DNA of 8,080 bases, from positions 1-8,080 of the forward strand of contig JAQGLQ010000526.1 of NCBI GenBank assembly GCA_028292785.1. The letters are read 5' to 3'. Shown piece by piece: positions 1 through 5,701 of the stretch. The notes below the pieces were generated by a model. The model made no database searches. It saw nothing but the letters and a program-made list of their open reading frames with translations, and was not told where the DNA came from. This DNA is from Noviherbaspirillum sp. (GTDB lineage: Bacteria > Pseudomonadota > Gammaproteobacteria > Burkholderiales > Burkholderiaceae). The position numbers and the translations under genes are program-made. Within the stretch, counting starts at the first letter, position 1. Each line of letters opens with the position of its first letter.

Positions 1-132
1 GGCGAGACCGACACGGCCGAGGAGTTTTACAACGATTTCCGGCGCTCGGCGTATCAGGAATCCGACATCGACACCATTCGCGTGATCAGGCAGTTCGCGG
101 AAGCCGGACGGCTCAACGATCCGCCGGCCTGA
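1..132 (+). CDS. C-terminal fragment of an unrecognised protein
   Basis: An open frame enters from the left edge in frame 1 and ends at TGA 130-132, giving the last 43 residues of a protein. The tail is acidic and probably helical (AEEFYNDFRRSAYQESDID, then IRVIRQFAEAGRL) and ends NDPPA. Codon use is GC-rich, like the neighbouring genes. I do not recognise the family, and the fragment is too short to assign a role. It ends 219 bp before the convergent DUF2382 gene and is probably not functionally tied to it. The reading frame is well supported by its codon pattern and clean stop, but the start lies outside the window. Confidence 0.6.
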   Translation, partial: GETDTAEEFYNDFRRSAYQESDIDTIRVIRQFAEAGRLNDPPA

Positions 133-212
133 ACTCCAGATCAGCGACTTGATCCAGCGCGGCGCATTGCATTTTGTCGAATGCGTTTGATAAAAACATG
201 CCCACCCTCCCC

Positions 213-253
213 GCGCTGCTTCCACCCGGCAGACGGGAGAAGAAAAGCAGCGC
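213..253. repeat. Nested inverted repeat between convergent genes
   Basis: Nine-base arms GCGCTGCTT (213-221) and AAGCAGCGC (245-253) enclose a second short pairing, CCCG (225-228) with CGGG (234-237). It lies in the 219-bp space between the partial plus-strand gene and the convergent DUF2382 gene, where terminators would be expected. No T-run directly follows on either strand; on the minus strand five T's appear only about 15 bases beyond the stem. A factor-independent terminator is therefore weakly supported. It could be a degenerate bidirectional terminator or an mRNA 3'-end stabiliser. I see nothing else in 133-351. Confidence 0.35.
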
Positions 254-351
254 AGGACGATGTGGGCAAACCGCAGTCCGCGGCAGGAAAATTTTTGTAA
301 GCTATCGATGCTTCCTTATATCGATTCACAGGTAGGGAGCGAGGCATCGCG

Positions 352-1431
352 TCAATGCCGCACGCTCCCCTTCACGCGTTCGACACCGTAACGCACCGCA
401 TCCTTCACCTTGTCCCAGGTACTCTCGGGATGGCTGGATTCCCAGTCGCGCCGCACATCAGGTTCAACCTCATCCCAGCGGTAGTTCCTGAAGCGCTCGG
501 TGCCCGACAGCTGCGAGCCATACCGGTAAGCAGCGTCATACTCTTCATACCGGCTGCCGCTCGAACCATAAGCGTTTTGCCAGTGCCGGCGAAAGTCGGA
601 TGCATCGTCCGCACCGCCCAGCTGTTCCACCTGGACATCGGTGCTGCGCACGGTATCGTTGATGCTGGCGGTTTCCTGAGTGACTTCCTTCGCGATCACC
701 ACCTCTTCGACCACGCGCGCGGTTTTTTCAACGACCGGCTCTTCCGCCATTTCGCGCATCTCGACCGACCCTTCCTTGAACGCGGCCAGGTCGGCCTCGC
801 TCGCCGGCTGGTCGACCGGGCGCCGCTCGACCTTCACATGCTCTTCGCGCAGTTGCACTGATTCCTGCACCGGTGTCTCTCTTACCCGCTGATGCACGCG
901 CACTCCGCCACGCTGCACTTCGCGCTTGCCGACCTTGAGTTCTTCCTGCACGACGGGAATGGCGGTTTCCTTTGCGCCCCCGGCCGAATACATCGAACGA
1001 TCGCGCTGGATCTCGTCCTCGGTGAGCATCGGTTGCGATGCGTTGTAAGCGGACCAGCCCTGGCTCCTCCAGTGCGTGGAGCGCTCGTCGATATCGATCG
1101 GGTTATAGCGATTCATCACATCCATTGCGCGATCGCGCTGCTCATCGGTATCCACATTGACGACGAGAACGACGCTGCCTCTGCGCACTGCTTCCGCGTA
1201 GATGTCGCTGCTTTTTTCGGCGTCGTCCAGGCCGAACAGATTGCGGAAAAAATGACCGATGCCGTGACCGGTGTCGCTTGTATCGCTCATACCCACGTTG
1301 CTCGCGGCGGCGCTTGAATATTCCGGATTCAGTTGTATGTCGCTTCGGGAAAATCCGGAAGCAAGCAACTCGTTCATCGCGCTTTGCGCTTCCGATTTGC
1401 TGTCATATACGCCAACGACAGTGTTTTCCAT
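352..1431 (-). CDS. DUF2382 (YsnF/AvaK-type) stress protein with YflT-like N-terminus
   Basis: This encodes 359 residues from an ATG at 1431, chosen because AGGAG sits 7 bases upstream and the product then begins MENTVVGVYDSKSEAQ, a normal family start. A longer frame to 1506 would add 25 residues unlike the family. Residues 1-36 and about 85-117 resemble the two halves of general stress protein 17M/YflT domains, split by a glycine- and serine-rich insert. Residues 157-271 form a DUF2382 domain made of two related halves: IPVVQEELKVGKREV onward, then EPVVEKTARVVEEVVI onward. Residues 280-359 are a tail rich in Trp, Tyr and Arg (RRHWQNAY, YRYGSQL, VRRDWESSHPE). No signal peptide or membrane helix is seen. 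DUF2382 proteins are linked to stress responses in bacteria, but their biochemical role is unknown. It follows another DUF2382 gene by 83 bp on the same strand and may be co-transcribed with it. Confidence 0.9.
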   Translation of the reverse strand: MENTVVGVYDSKSEAQSAMNELLASGFSRSDIQLNPEYSSAAASNVGMSDTSDTGHGIGHFFRNLFGLDDAEKSSDIYAEAVRRGSVVLVVNVDTDEQRDRAMDVMNRYNPIDIDERSTHWRSQGWSAYNASQPMLTEDEIQRDRSMYSAGGAKETAIPVVQEELKVGKREVQRGGVRVHQRVRETPVQESVQLREEHVKVERRPVDQPASEADLAAFKEGSVEMREMAEEPVVEKTARVVEEVVIAKEVTQETASINDTVRSTDVQVEQLGGADDASDFRRHWQNAYGSSGSRYEEYDAAYRYGSQLSGTERFRNYRWDEVEPDVRRDWESSHPESTWDKVKDAVRYGVERVKGSVRH

Positions 1432-1460
1432 GATCAATCTCCTGTCTGAAAACATGAATG

Positions 1461-1477
1461 TCCGGCAATTCGCCGGA
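1461..1477 (-). promoter_or_regulatory. Small hairpin in the leader between the two DUF2382 genes
   Basis: TCCGGC (1461-1466) and GCCGGA (1472-1477) are perfect six-base arms around a five-base loop. In the minus-strand transcript the hairpin lies 29 bases before the start codon at 1431 and just upstream of the AGGAG ribosome-binding site. No T-run follows, so it is not a terminator. It may be an mRNA processing or stability element between the two cistrons, or it may be chance. Confidence 0.3.
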
Positions 1478-1514
1478 GACCTCGTTGCTCCCTGAAATGC
1501 GGTCAAGGCATGCG

Positions 1515-2186
1515 CTATAAAAGTCCGGCTTTTCCCGCCCGGGCCTGCGTCGCCGCCATGCCTGCCTGATCGAAGCGTTCCACATCGATATGTTCCGAAC
1601 GCAGGGAAACGGTTTGGGGCATGTGCACTTCACGCTTGTGCCGCGTAATGCGCACTTCTTCTTTCAGCCTGAGCTTCTTTTGCACGACCAGTACTTCCTC
1701 GAGTATGGGCACGACCAGCGTGTCGCCCTCATAGCGCATGCGCGGCGCTTCCTCGGTCATCACCATGGCGCCGACGGGAACGCGTTGCACCTCCAGTTCG
1801 TCATGCAGCAGCGTTTCATCGATCACCTGCTCGGATTCGGACACGGTCTTGTGGAGCCGGACGCCGCGTCCGCTATCGATCACGCGCTTCCCGACGGTGA
1901 TGTCTTCCTGCAGCACCGGAAACGTCATCTGCGCTTCGCCATCCGTTCCGGTGGTCGCGGCGAATGCGAACGGCAGCCGATAACTGCCGTCGGATTGCGG
2001 CGCGAACAGGCTGAGCGGCACCAGCAGCTGCGGACCGTCATGAACACGCACCCAGGCATGCGCTTCGGTCCCCGAGCTGTCGATGGAGACGACCGATGCC
2101 TGTCTCCCGCCCGCATCGCGGAGGGGCGCGTCCATCAGCGCCATGCCTCGATCGCGAGCGTCTGCATTGTTGAAGGAATTGGCCAT
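1515..2186 (-). CDS. DUF2382 protein with PRC-barrel-like N-terminus
   Basis: This encodes 223 residues from an ATG at 2186 (MANSFNNADARDRG). The open frame runs on to 2426, but the extra 80 codons have no family character and cross the divergent control region, so the shorter start is preferred. Its ribosome-binding site is weak (AAGAG, about 10 bases upstream). Residues 15-77 resemble a degenerate PRC-barrel: D20, G26-G27, VVSID, then LLVPLSLF and YRLPFAF. Residues 88-205 form a DUF2382 domain of two visible half-repeats, FPVLQEDITVGKRV (89-102) and VPILEEVLVVQKKL (159-172). Each runs into a charged segment ending in a similar way (LEVQRVPV, IDVERF). PRC-barrel plus DUF2382 is a known pairing in bacterial stress proteins of undefined mechanism. 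The protein looks cytoplasmic. It is probably the first gene of a two-gene transcript with the DUF2382 gene downstream. Confidence 0.88.
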   Translation of the reverse strand: MANSFNNADARDRGMALMDAPLRDAGGRQASVVSIDSSGTEAHAWVRVHDGPQLLVPLSLFAPQSDGSYRLPFAFAATTGTDGEAQMTFPVLQEDITVGKRVIDSGRGVRLHKTVSESEQVIDETLLHDELEVQRVPVGAMVMTEEAPRMRYEGDTLVVPILEEVLVVQKKLRLKEEVRITRHKREVHMPQTVSLRSEHIDVERFDQAGMAATQARAGKAGLL

Positions 2187-2416
2187 GGATAGCTTGCTCT
2201 TGTTCGGAAAGGGGGGCACGAGCACGCAATTCCCGGGCCTGCCTGATTTTCCCGTGCACGGGAGAGCCCGGCGTAAAGCGAGAACCATTTTTACCTTGTC
2301 GGGAGAAGAAATTACATTTTGCAGACGTTGACTTGGGGCAGTTCCACACGCAGAACTAAATGCGTTTTGTTGTGCTCTTATCCATAACCAGTTATTGCAT
2401 TGAACAAGGAGAACGC
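2187..2416. promoter_or_regulatory. Divergent control region of the stress module
   Basis: This 230-bp non-coding space lies between the divergent start codons at 2186 (minus) and 2417 (plus), so promoters in both directions must sit here or nearby. Plus-strand candidates include TTGACT at 2328-2333, a fair -35 hexamer, but no convincing -10 follows at 16-18 bp. A perfect short inverted repeat, ATAAC-CA-GTTAT (2384-2395), lies 21 bases before the plus-strand ATG and could be an operator. A GGAACT hexamer on the minus strand (about 2339-2344) recalls extracytoplasmic-function sigma -35 elements, but the spacing to a matching -10 is wrong. The palindrome at 2251-2262 is listed separately. No individual promoter can be assigned with confidence. 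Confidence 0.45.
2233..2271. repeat. Nested palindrome upstream of the minus-strand DUF2382 gene
   Basis: CCCGTGCACGGG (2251-2262) is a perfect 12-bp palindrome. It is flanked by a second inverted repeat, CCGGGC (2233-2238) with GCCCGG (2266-2271). It lies 65-85 bp upstream of the ATG at 2186. A dimeric regulator could bind it, or it could fold as a structured leader in the minus-strand mRNA. No T-run follows, so it is not a terminator. Confidence 0.35.
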
Positions 2417-2971
2417 ATGTCGACAATCATCGCCGGTCATTTGCAGACGCAGCCGCAGATCCAGGAAGCCATCGCCGAATTGGGACGCGCCGGATTTTCG
2501 CCGGAGCAGATGGCTTCTTTCTATGTGAATCCGCCGGGGCAGCACGATATGCACGCGATTGGCGGCGATTTCGACAAGTCCCCTGGCGCCGAGCACACCG
2601 GCACGGGCGTCGCCGCGGGAGCTGCCGCCGGGGCGGCCGCGGGCCTGGTGGCAACACCGGTGATCGGCCCGCTCGGCCCGCTGGTTGGCGCCCATGTGGG
2701 CGGCCTGGTGGGCGCCCTTTCGGAAACCAGGGACTCGGACGAAAGTCCGGAGGCCAACCGTCCGCATGAACACCGCGCCGGAATGATGGTGGCGGTGGCA
2801 GCCGATGACGAAGCGGCGCAGCGGCGCGTGGTGGAGATCCTGCGCGCACTCGGCGCCTACGACATCGAGATCGCGCAAGGCACCATCGCCAACGGTGACT
2901 GGGTGGACTTCGATCCGCTGCTGCCGCCGAGGTTTATTCCGGGCACCACGGACCGCAATGTATCGACTTGA
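2417..2971 (+). CDS. Glycine-zipper stress-type protein of unknown function
   Basis: This encodes 184 residues from an ATG at 2417, preceded by AAGGAG (2406-2411) five bases upstream, a strong start. An earlier in-frame ATG at 2360 lacks such a site and would add 19 hydrophobic residues. Residues 1-38 (STIIAGHLQTQPQIQEAI) and 122-166 (MMVAVAADDEAAQRRVVEIL, then GAYDIE and GDWVDFDP) look like two halves of a YflT-like domain. Between them, residues 62-101 are rich in Gly and Ala with regular small residues (GVAAGAAAGAAAG, then GPLGPLVGAHVGGLVG), a glycine-zipper segment that may insert into or associate with the membrane. The same split plan occurs in the N-terminal half of the 359-residue DUF2382 protein next door, which supports a shared stress role. 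The gene is divergent from the DUF2382 pair and its stop lies 7 bp from the convergent priA stop. The precise function is unknown. Confidence 0.85.
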   Translation: MSTIIAGHLQTQPQIQEAIAELGRAGFSPEQMASFYVNPPGQHDMHAIGGDFDKSPGAEHTGTGVAAGAAAGAAAGLVATPVIGPLGPLVGAHVGGLVGALSETRDSDESPEANRPHEHRAGMMVAVAADDEAAQRRVVEILRALGAYDIEIAQGTIANGDWVDFDPLLPPRFIPGTTDRNVST

Positions 2972-2978
2972 CGGCGAG

Positions 2979-5018
2979 TTAGATATCCACCGGGTCGACT
3001 TCGAGCGACCATTTCGCCCGGGTCTTGATGCTGCGCAGCGCCGGCATCCACCCCTTTAAGAAGGCCTGGAGGGCCGGCCGCGACGCCGATTCGACGAGAA
3101 GCTGGGCGCGCTCGACATTTGCAACGCGCGTGATGGTCATGGGAATCGGGTCATTGACGGTAATGCCCGGATGATCGACGCAGGCGCTCGCCTGCTGCAG
3201 GAAATCGAGTGCGATCGGCAGTTCTCTTGCCTCGGCGCGCAGCAATGCCTGATACAGGAATGGCGGCAAGGCCGCGTGCGCCCGTTCCTCCAGCAACGAC
3301 GCCGCGAAGCGGTCGTAATCATGCGCCATCACGGCGCGGTACAGCGGATGTTGCGGATAGCGTGTCTGGATCAGCACCTCGCTGGCGCTTCCGCTTTCCT
3401 TTCGCGCCACGCGTCCGGCGCGTCCGGCCACCTGCATCAGTTGCGCGAACAGACGTTCGGCCGCGCGATAGTCGTGCGAGAAAAGCGCGGTGTCGGGATT
3501 CAGCACACCGACCAGCGTGAGATTGCGGAAATCATGTCCCTTCGCAACCATCTGTGTGCCGATCAGGATATCGACGTCGCCTCTGTGTACGCTGTCGAAC
3601 GCGGCCTGGGCGCTACCCTTGAGGCGGGTCGAGTCGGCGTCGATGCGCATGATGCGCGCCGCGGGAAACGCTTGCTGCAGTCCCTCCTCTACCCGCTGCG
3701 TGCCGCGTCCCATCGGTTGCAGGTCGACGTTGCCGCAGGTGGGGCAGGAGCGCGGGATCCGCTGTTCCAGGCTGCACTGATGGCACCGCAGCCGGTACTC
3801 AGGCTTGTGCAGCACCATGAATGCGGTACAGCGCGGGCAGTTGCTGACCCATCCGCAGGCGTCGCAGGCGATCACGGGAGCGTAGCCGCGCCGGTTCAGG
3901 AACAGCAGCGATTGCTCGCCTCGCTCCAGCCGGTATTTCAACGCGGTGACCAGGGTTGAGGTAAGGCCGCCCGCCGGCTTGTCCTTTTCCATGTCGATCA
4001 GCCGTACTGCGGGCAGTATTGCATTCTCCACCGCGCGCCGCCGCAGCTCGAGCTTGCGATAGCGTCCCGATTGAGCGTGATGCCATGTTTCCAGCGAGGG
4101 TGTCGCCGAGCCCAGCACGATCGGAATGGATAGCTGGCGGGCGCGCCAGACGGCGAGGTCGCGCGCGGAATAGCGCAGTCCTTCCTGCTGCTTGTACGAC
4201 GGATCGTGCTCCTCGTCGATGATGATGAGTTTCAGATGCGGCAGCGAGGCAAGGATGGCCAGCCGCGTCCCGAGAATGATGCGGGCCCGGCCCAAATGCG
4301 CCGACAGCCAGTTTGCGAGCCGCTCGCCTTCGCTGAGGCCGCTGTGCAGTGTGGCGACTTCGATACCGGGAAAGCGCATCGAAATATTGTTCTCCAGCTG
4401 CGGAGTCAGATTGATCTCGGGCACCAGGATCAGTACCTGGGCAGGCATTTGAAGCTGTGCGCTGCGCGCAATGATTCGCGCCGCCGCCTGCATGTAGACT
4501 TCGGTCTTTCCGCTTCCTGTGACGCCGTACAGCAGGAAGGGCGCGAATTCTTGCCGAGCGGCGATGCTTTCGGCTGCTTCGAGCTGGTCCGGATTGAGGT
4601 CGGGTGAGTTGGCTGGCGTTGCATCATGGGCGGCTTCCGTCTTGGCGAATTTTTTGAGCGCGCGGTCGAGCGAGGTGGGTTTTACGGCGCGCAGATTCTT
4701 CGGCAGCCCCGGGATGGCGACTTCACCGAGCGGACGCTGATAATAGTCTGCGGCGAAGGCGCATAAGGCCAGCCATTGGGCGGATAGCGGCGGCAGCTGG
4801 ATGCGTATGGTCAATGCCTGCTTCAGCTTGTCTTCCTGTACCTCGGTCGTGTCGTTCACCGCGACGATCACGCCAACGACTTCGCGTGAGCCAAAGGGCA
4901 CAACCGCGAGTTGCCCCGGTACCGGCTCGATAGAGTTATCGGGACCGGGGATCCAAACATAGTCAAAACAGGTATCGAGTGGGGTATCTAGTGCAACTCT
5001 GAGGATTTGGCGTGTCAC
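2979..5018 (-). CDS. priA: Primosomal protein N', PriA replication restart helicase
   Basis: PriA is a 3'-to-5' superfamily 2 DNA helicase. It recognises abandoned replication forks and D-loops and reloads the replisome through PriB/DnaT or PriC and DnaC. This product has 679 residues; E. coli PriA has 732. Residues 1-105 match the 3'-DNA-end-binding domain (RVALDTPLDTCFDY, VVPFGSREVVGVIV). Helicase motifs follow in order: Walker A GVTGSGKT (165-172, K171), DEEH (268-271), GSATPS (303-308), GTQMVAKGHDF (487-497) and QVAGRAGR (529-536). Eight cysteines (385, 388, 394, 397, 412, 415, 425, 428) bind two zinc ions and have the same spacing as in E. coli. The start is GTG at 5018, which aligns with known N-termini; its only Shine-Dalgarno-like AAGG is about 14 bases upstream, so initiation may be weak. 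The gene ends 7 bp from a convergent gene. A DnaA-box cluster begins 61 bp upstream of the start, which hints at DnaA control. Confidence 0.98.
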   Translation of the reverse strand: MTRQILRVALDTPLDTCFDYVWIPGPDNSIEPVPGQLAVVPFGSREVVGVIVAVNDTTEVQEDKLKQALTIRIQLPPLSAQWLALCAFAADYYQRPLGEVAIPGLPKNLRAVKPTSLDRALKKFAKTEAAHDATPANSPDLNPDQLEAAESIAARQEFAPFLLYGVTGSGKTEVYMQAAARIIARSAQLQMPAQVLILVPEINLTPQLENNISMRFPGIEVATLHSGLSEGERLANWLSAHLGRARIILGTRLAILASLPHLKLIIIDEEHDPSYKQQEGLRYSARDLAVWRARQLSIPIVLGSATPSLETWHHAQSGRYRKLELRRRAVENAILPAVRLIDMEKDKPAGGLTSTLVTALKYRLERGEQSLLFLNRRGYAPVIACDACGWVSNCPRCTAFMVLHKPEYRLRCHQCSLEQRIPRSCPTCGNVDLQPMGRGTQRVEEGLQQAFPAARIMRIDADSTRLKGSAQAAFDSVHRGDVDILIGTQMVAKGHDFRNLTLVGVLNPDTALFSHDYRAAERLFAQLMQVAGRAGRVARKESGSASEVLIQTRYPQHPLYRAVMAHDYDRFAASLLEERAHAALPPFLYQALLRAEARELPIALDFLQQASACVDHPGITVNDPIPMTITRVANVERAQLLVESASRPALQAFLKGWMPALRSIKTRAKWSLEVDPVDI

Positions 5019-5022
5019 GAAG

Positions 5023-5125
5023 TTAAAGTAAACCTTAAAAGTATGCGCTAAGCACCCGATTCAAAAGCCCTTTTCAGACTATCCACAAGGCTGTGGATAA
5101 CTTTGTGGATAGACGGGCGTTGACA
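5023..5125. repeat. Copy A of a diverged direct duplication (period 423-424 bp)
   Basis: This copy aligns without gaps to 5446-5510 over its first 65 bases (22 of 34, then 24 of 31 identical). A one-base indel follows, then an identical 20-base core carrying two DnaA boxes (5092-5111 against 5516-5535), then a shared TTGACA (5120-5125 against 5544-5549). Similarity stops on the left just upstream of the priA GTG codon. The DnaA-box core is far better conserved than its flanks, which points to selection on the boxes after an old duplication. Confidence 0.7.
5079..5112. promoter_or_regulatory. DnaA-box unit A, three boxes
   Basis: CTATCCACA (5079-5087, plus orientation, one mismatch to TTATCCACA) faces TGTGGATAA (5092-5100, a perfect box on the minus strand). 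TGTGGATAG (5104-5112, minus strand, one mismatch) follows. The first two form an 8-bp inverted repeat around AGGC. The second and third are in the same orientation, 12 bp apart and separated by CTT, a spacing common in origins. The unit lies 61-94 bp upstream of the priA start codon, so bound DnaA could also affect priA transcription. Confidence 0.8.
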
Positions 5126-5171
5126 GAAGCTAAGATTTCTGGCTAAGCAGTCCCGGAAGAAGTTCCCTGCC

Positions 5172-5198
5172 ATTGAAAAAATATTTTTATATTAAATT
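5172..5198. other. AT-rich stretch next to DnaA-box unit A
   Basis: These 27 bases contain a single G and otherwise only A and T, including AAAAAATATTTTT (5176-5188). The stretch lies about 60 bp from the nearest DnaA box. It is easily melted or intrinsically bent DNA, as in unwinding elements or nucleoid-protein sites. No repeated 13-mer array is obvious, so an unwinding role is only a possibility. Confidence 0.4.
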
Positions 5199-5285
5199 CA
5201 GTAGCTTAGAAGCTGCTAAAACATATTGGCAAAATTGTGAGCCGGTTTGCGATTCTTCCTGGCCATCTGGGAAGTCAGCGATTTT

Positions 5286-5294
5286 TGTGAATAA
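5286..5294 (-). promoter_or_regulatory. Single DnaA-box match (TTATTCACA)
   Basis: TGTGAATAA on the plus strand reads TTATTCACA on the minus strand and fits the consensus TTWTNCACA. It lies in a 16-base segment (5284-5299) matched at 15 of 16 positions by 5700-5715, where the second copy of this box occurs. Conservation of the flanks as well as the box supports a functional or duplicated element. Confidence 0.5.
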
Positions 5295-5363
5295 GTCGAC
5301 AGCGCATGCTCTTGGCTGTGCCGATTTTTTTACATGCCACCGATATCCCTGATGTTGCGCAAA

Positions 5364-5372
5364 TGTGAAAAA
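5364..5372 (-). promoter_or_regulatory. Weak single DnaA-box match (TTTTTCACA)
   Basis: TGTGAAAAA reads TTTTTCACA on the minus strand and meets the relaxed consensus TTWTNCACA. In DNA this AT-rich one such match may be chance. It is listed because it lies between the two strong units. Confidence 0.25.
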
Positions 5373-5445
5373 TTGCTTTGAAGACACCCAGGTCGGGTCT
5401 CACGTCGGTTATTTGCCGAAAAGCACGTTTTCGTTGTTAGTGTAC

Positions 5446-5549
5446 TTAATGTAAATCTTAACATTCCACTGTAACCATACGATTCATAAGTACTTTTTTA
5501 CCTATCCACAAATGCTGTGGATAACTTTGTGGATAATCATAGCTTGACA
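5446..5549. repeat. Copy B of the diverged direct duplication
   Basis: This is the partner of 5023-5125, in the same orientation and offset by 423 bp before the one-base indel and 424 bp after it. It shares TTAA-GTAAA-CTTAA at its left end, CGATTCA (5480-5486) in the middle and the identical DnaA-box core at 5516-5535. Unlike copy A it is not next to a start codon, so priA promoter function alone does not explain its conservation. Confidence 0.7.
5502..5536. promoter_or_regulatory. DnaA-box unit B, three boxes
   Basis: CTATCCACA (5502-5510, plus orientation) faces two perfect boxes on the minus strand, TGTGGATAA at 5516-5524 and 5528-5536. Those two are 12 bp apart and separated by CTT. The layout repeats unit A except that the first gap is five bases instead of four and the third box is perfect. 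One inverted box followed by two direct boxes recalls the three-box cores of E. coli DARS sites as I remember them. It also matches box pairs common in bacterial origins. Confidence 0.82.
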
Positions 5550-5575
5550 AGCGCCAACCCTAGCACCCACGGGGC

Positions 5576-5626
5576 TTTTTATAAATTGTCGATTGATTGA
5601 GCAAAAATTAAATCGTTTAAAATCAA
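5576..5626. other. AT-rich element between DnaA unit B and the IHF site
   Basis: About 20% of these 51 bases are G or C. The stretch begins 40 bp beyond DnaA-box unit B and runs into the IHF match. It is the best candidate in the window for a DNA-unwinding element, judged only by composition and position. Classical 13-mer repeats are not evident, although a short GATTGATTGA tract is present (5591-5600). Confidence 0.4.
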
Positions 5627-5633
5627 CGACTTG
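5621..5633 (+). promoter_or_regulatory. Candidate IHF-binding site
   Basis: AATCAACGACTTG fits the consensus WATCAANNNNTTR at every defined position and has AT-rich DNA on its left side, as IHF prefers. IHF bends DNA at E. coli oriC, datA and DARS2, in each case near DnaA boxes. Here the site lies about 85 bp from unit B and 70 bp from the single box at 5702-5710. A consensus match alone can be chance, but the setting raises its likelihood. Confidence 0.5.
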
Positions 5634-5701
5634 AAAACCCTTAGTGCGCAACAGAAAATTGCGCCAAAATATTTTTCTGCTGCCTCGCACAAGAGAAAAT
5701 T

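Noticed and set aside
141..347. Minus-strand open frame of 68 codons
   Set aside because: It has no start signal and no recognisable protein features, and it overlaps the inverted repeat. It is probably non-coding.
355..861. Long plus-strand frame opposite the 359-residue DUF2382 gene
   Set aside because: It is an antisense shadow of a GC-rich gene. The minus-strand product has clear domains and a good ribosome-binding site.
2339..2361. ECF-sigma-like promoter (GGAACT with a TCTG motif) on the minus strand
   Set aside because: The two elements are two to three bases closer than known sites of this type allow, so it is not called.
2378..2386. TTATCCATA, one mismatch from a DnaA box, in the stress control region
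   Set aside because: It is isolated, and it breaks the conserved CACA end that DnaA needs most.
2187..2426. N-terminal extension of the 223-residue DUF2382 protein to 2426
   Set aside because: The extra 80 codons lack family similarity, would overlap the start of the divergent gene and cross its probable promoter region.
3171..3959. Plus-strand frame of 262 codons opposite priA
   Set aside because: It is a shadow frame; priA has all helicase motifs and zinc ligands across this span.
5187..5387. Minus-strand open frame of 66 codons in the priA-hemE gap
   Set aside because: It lies in AT-rich DNA across a DnaA-box match, has no ribosome-binding site I can see, no family features and atypical composition. 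It is probably chance.
5562..5580. Terminator-like AGCACCC/GGGGCT followed by a T-run on the plus strand
   Set aside because: The stem is short and bulged and no plus-strand gene ends upstream, so a terminator has no transcript to serve.
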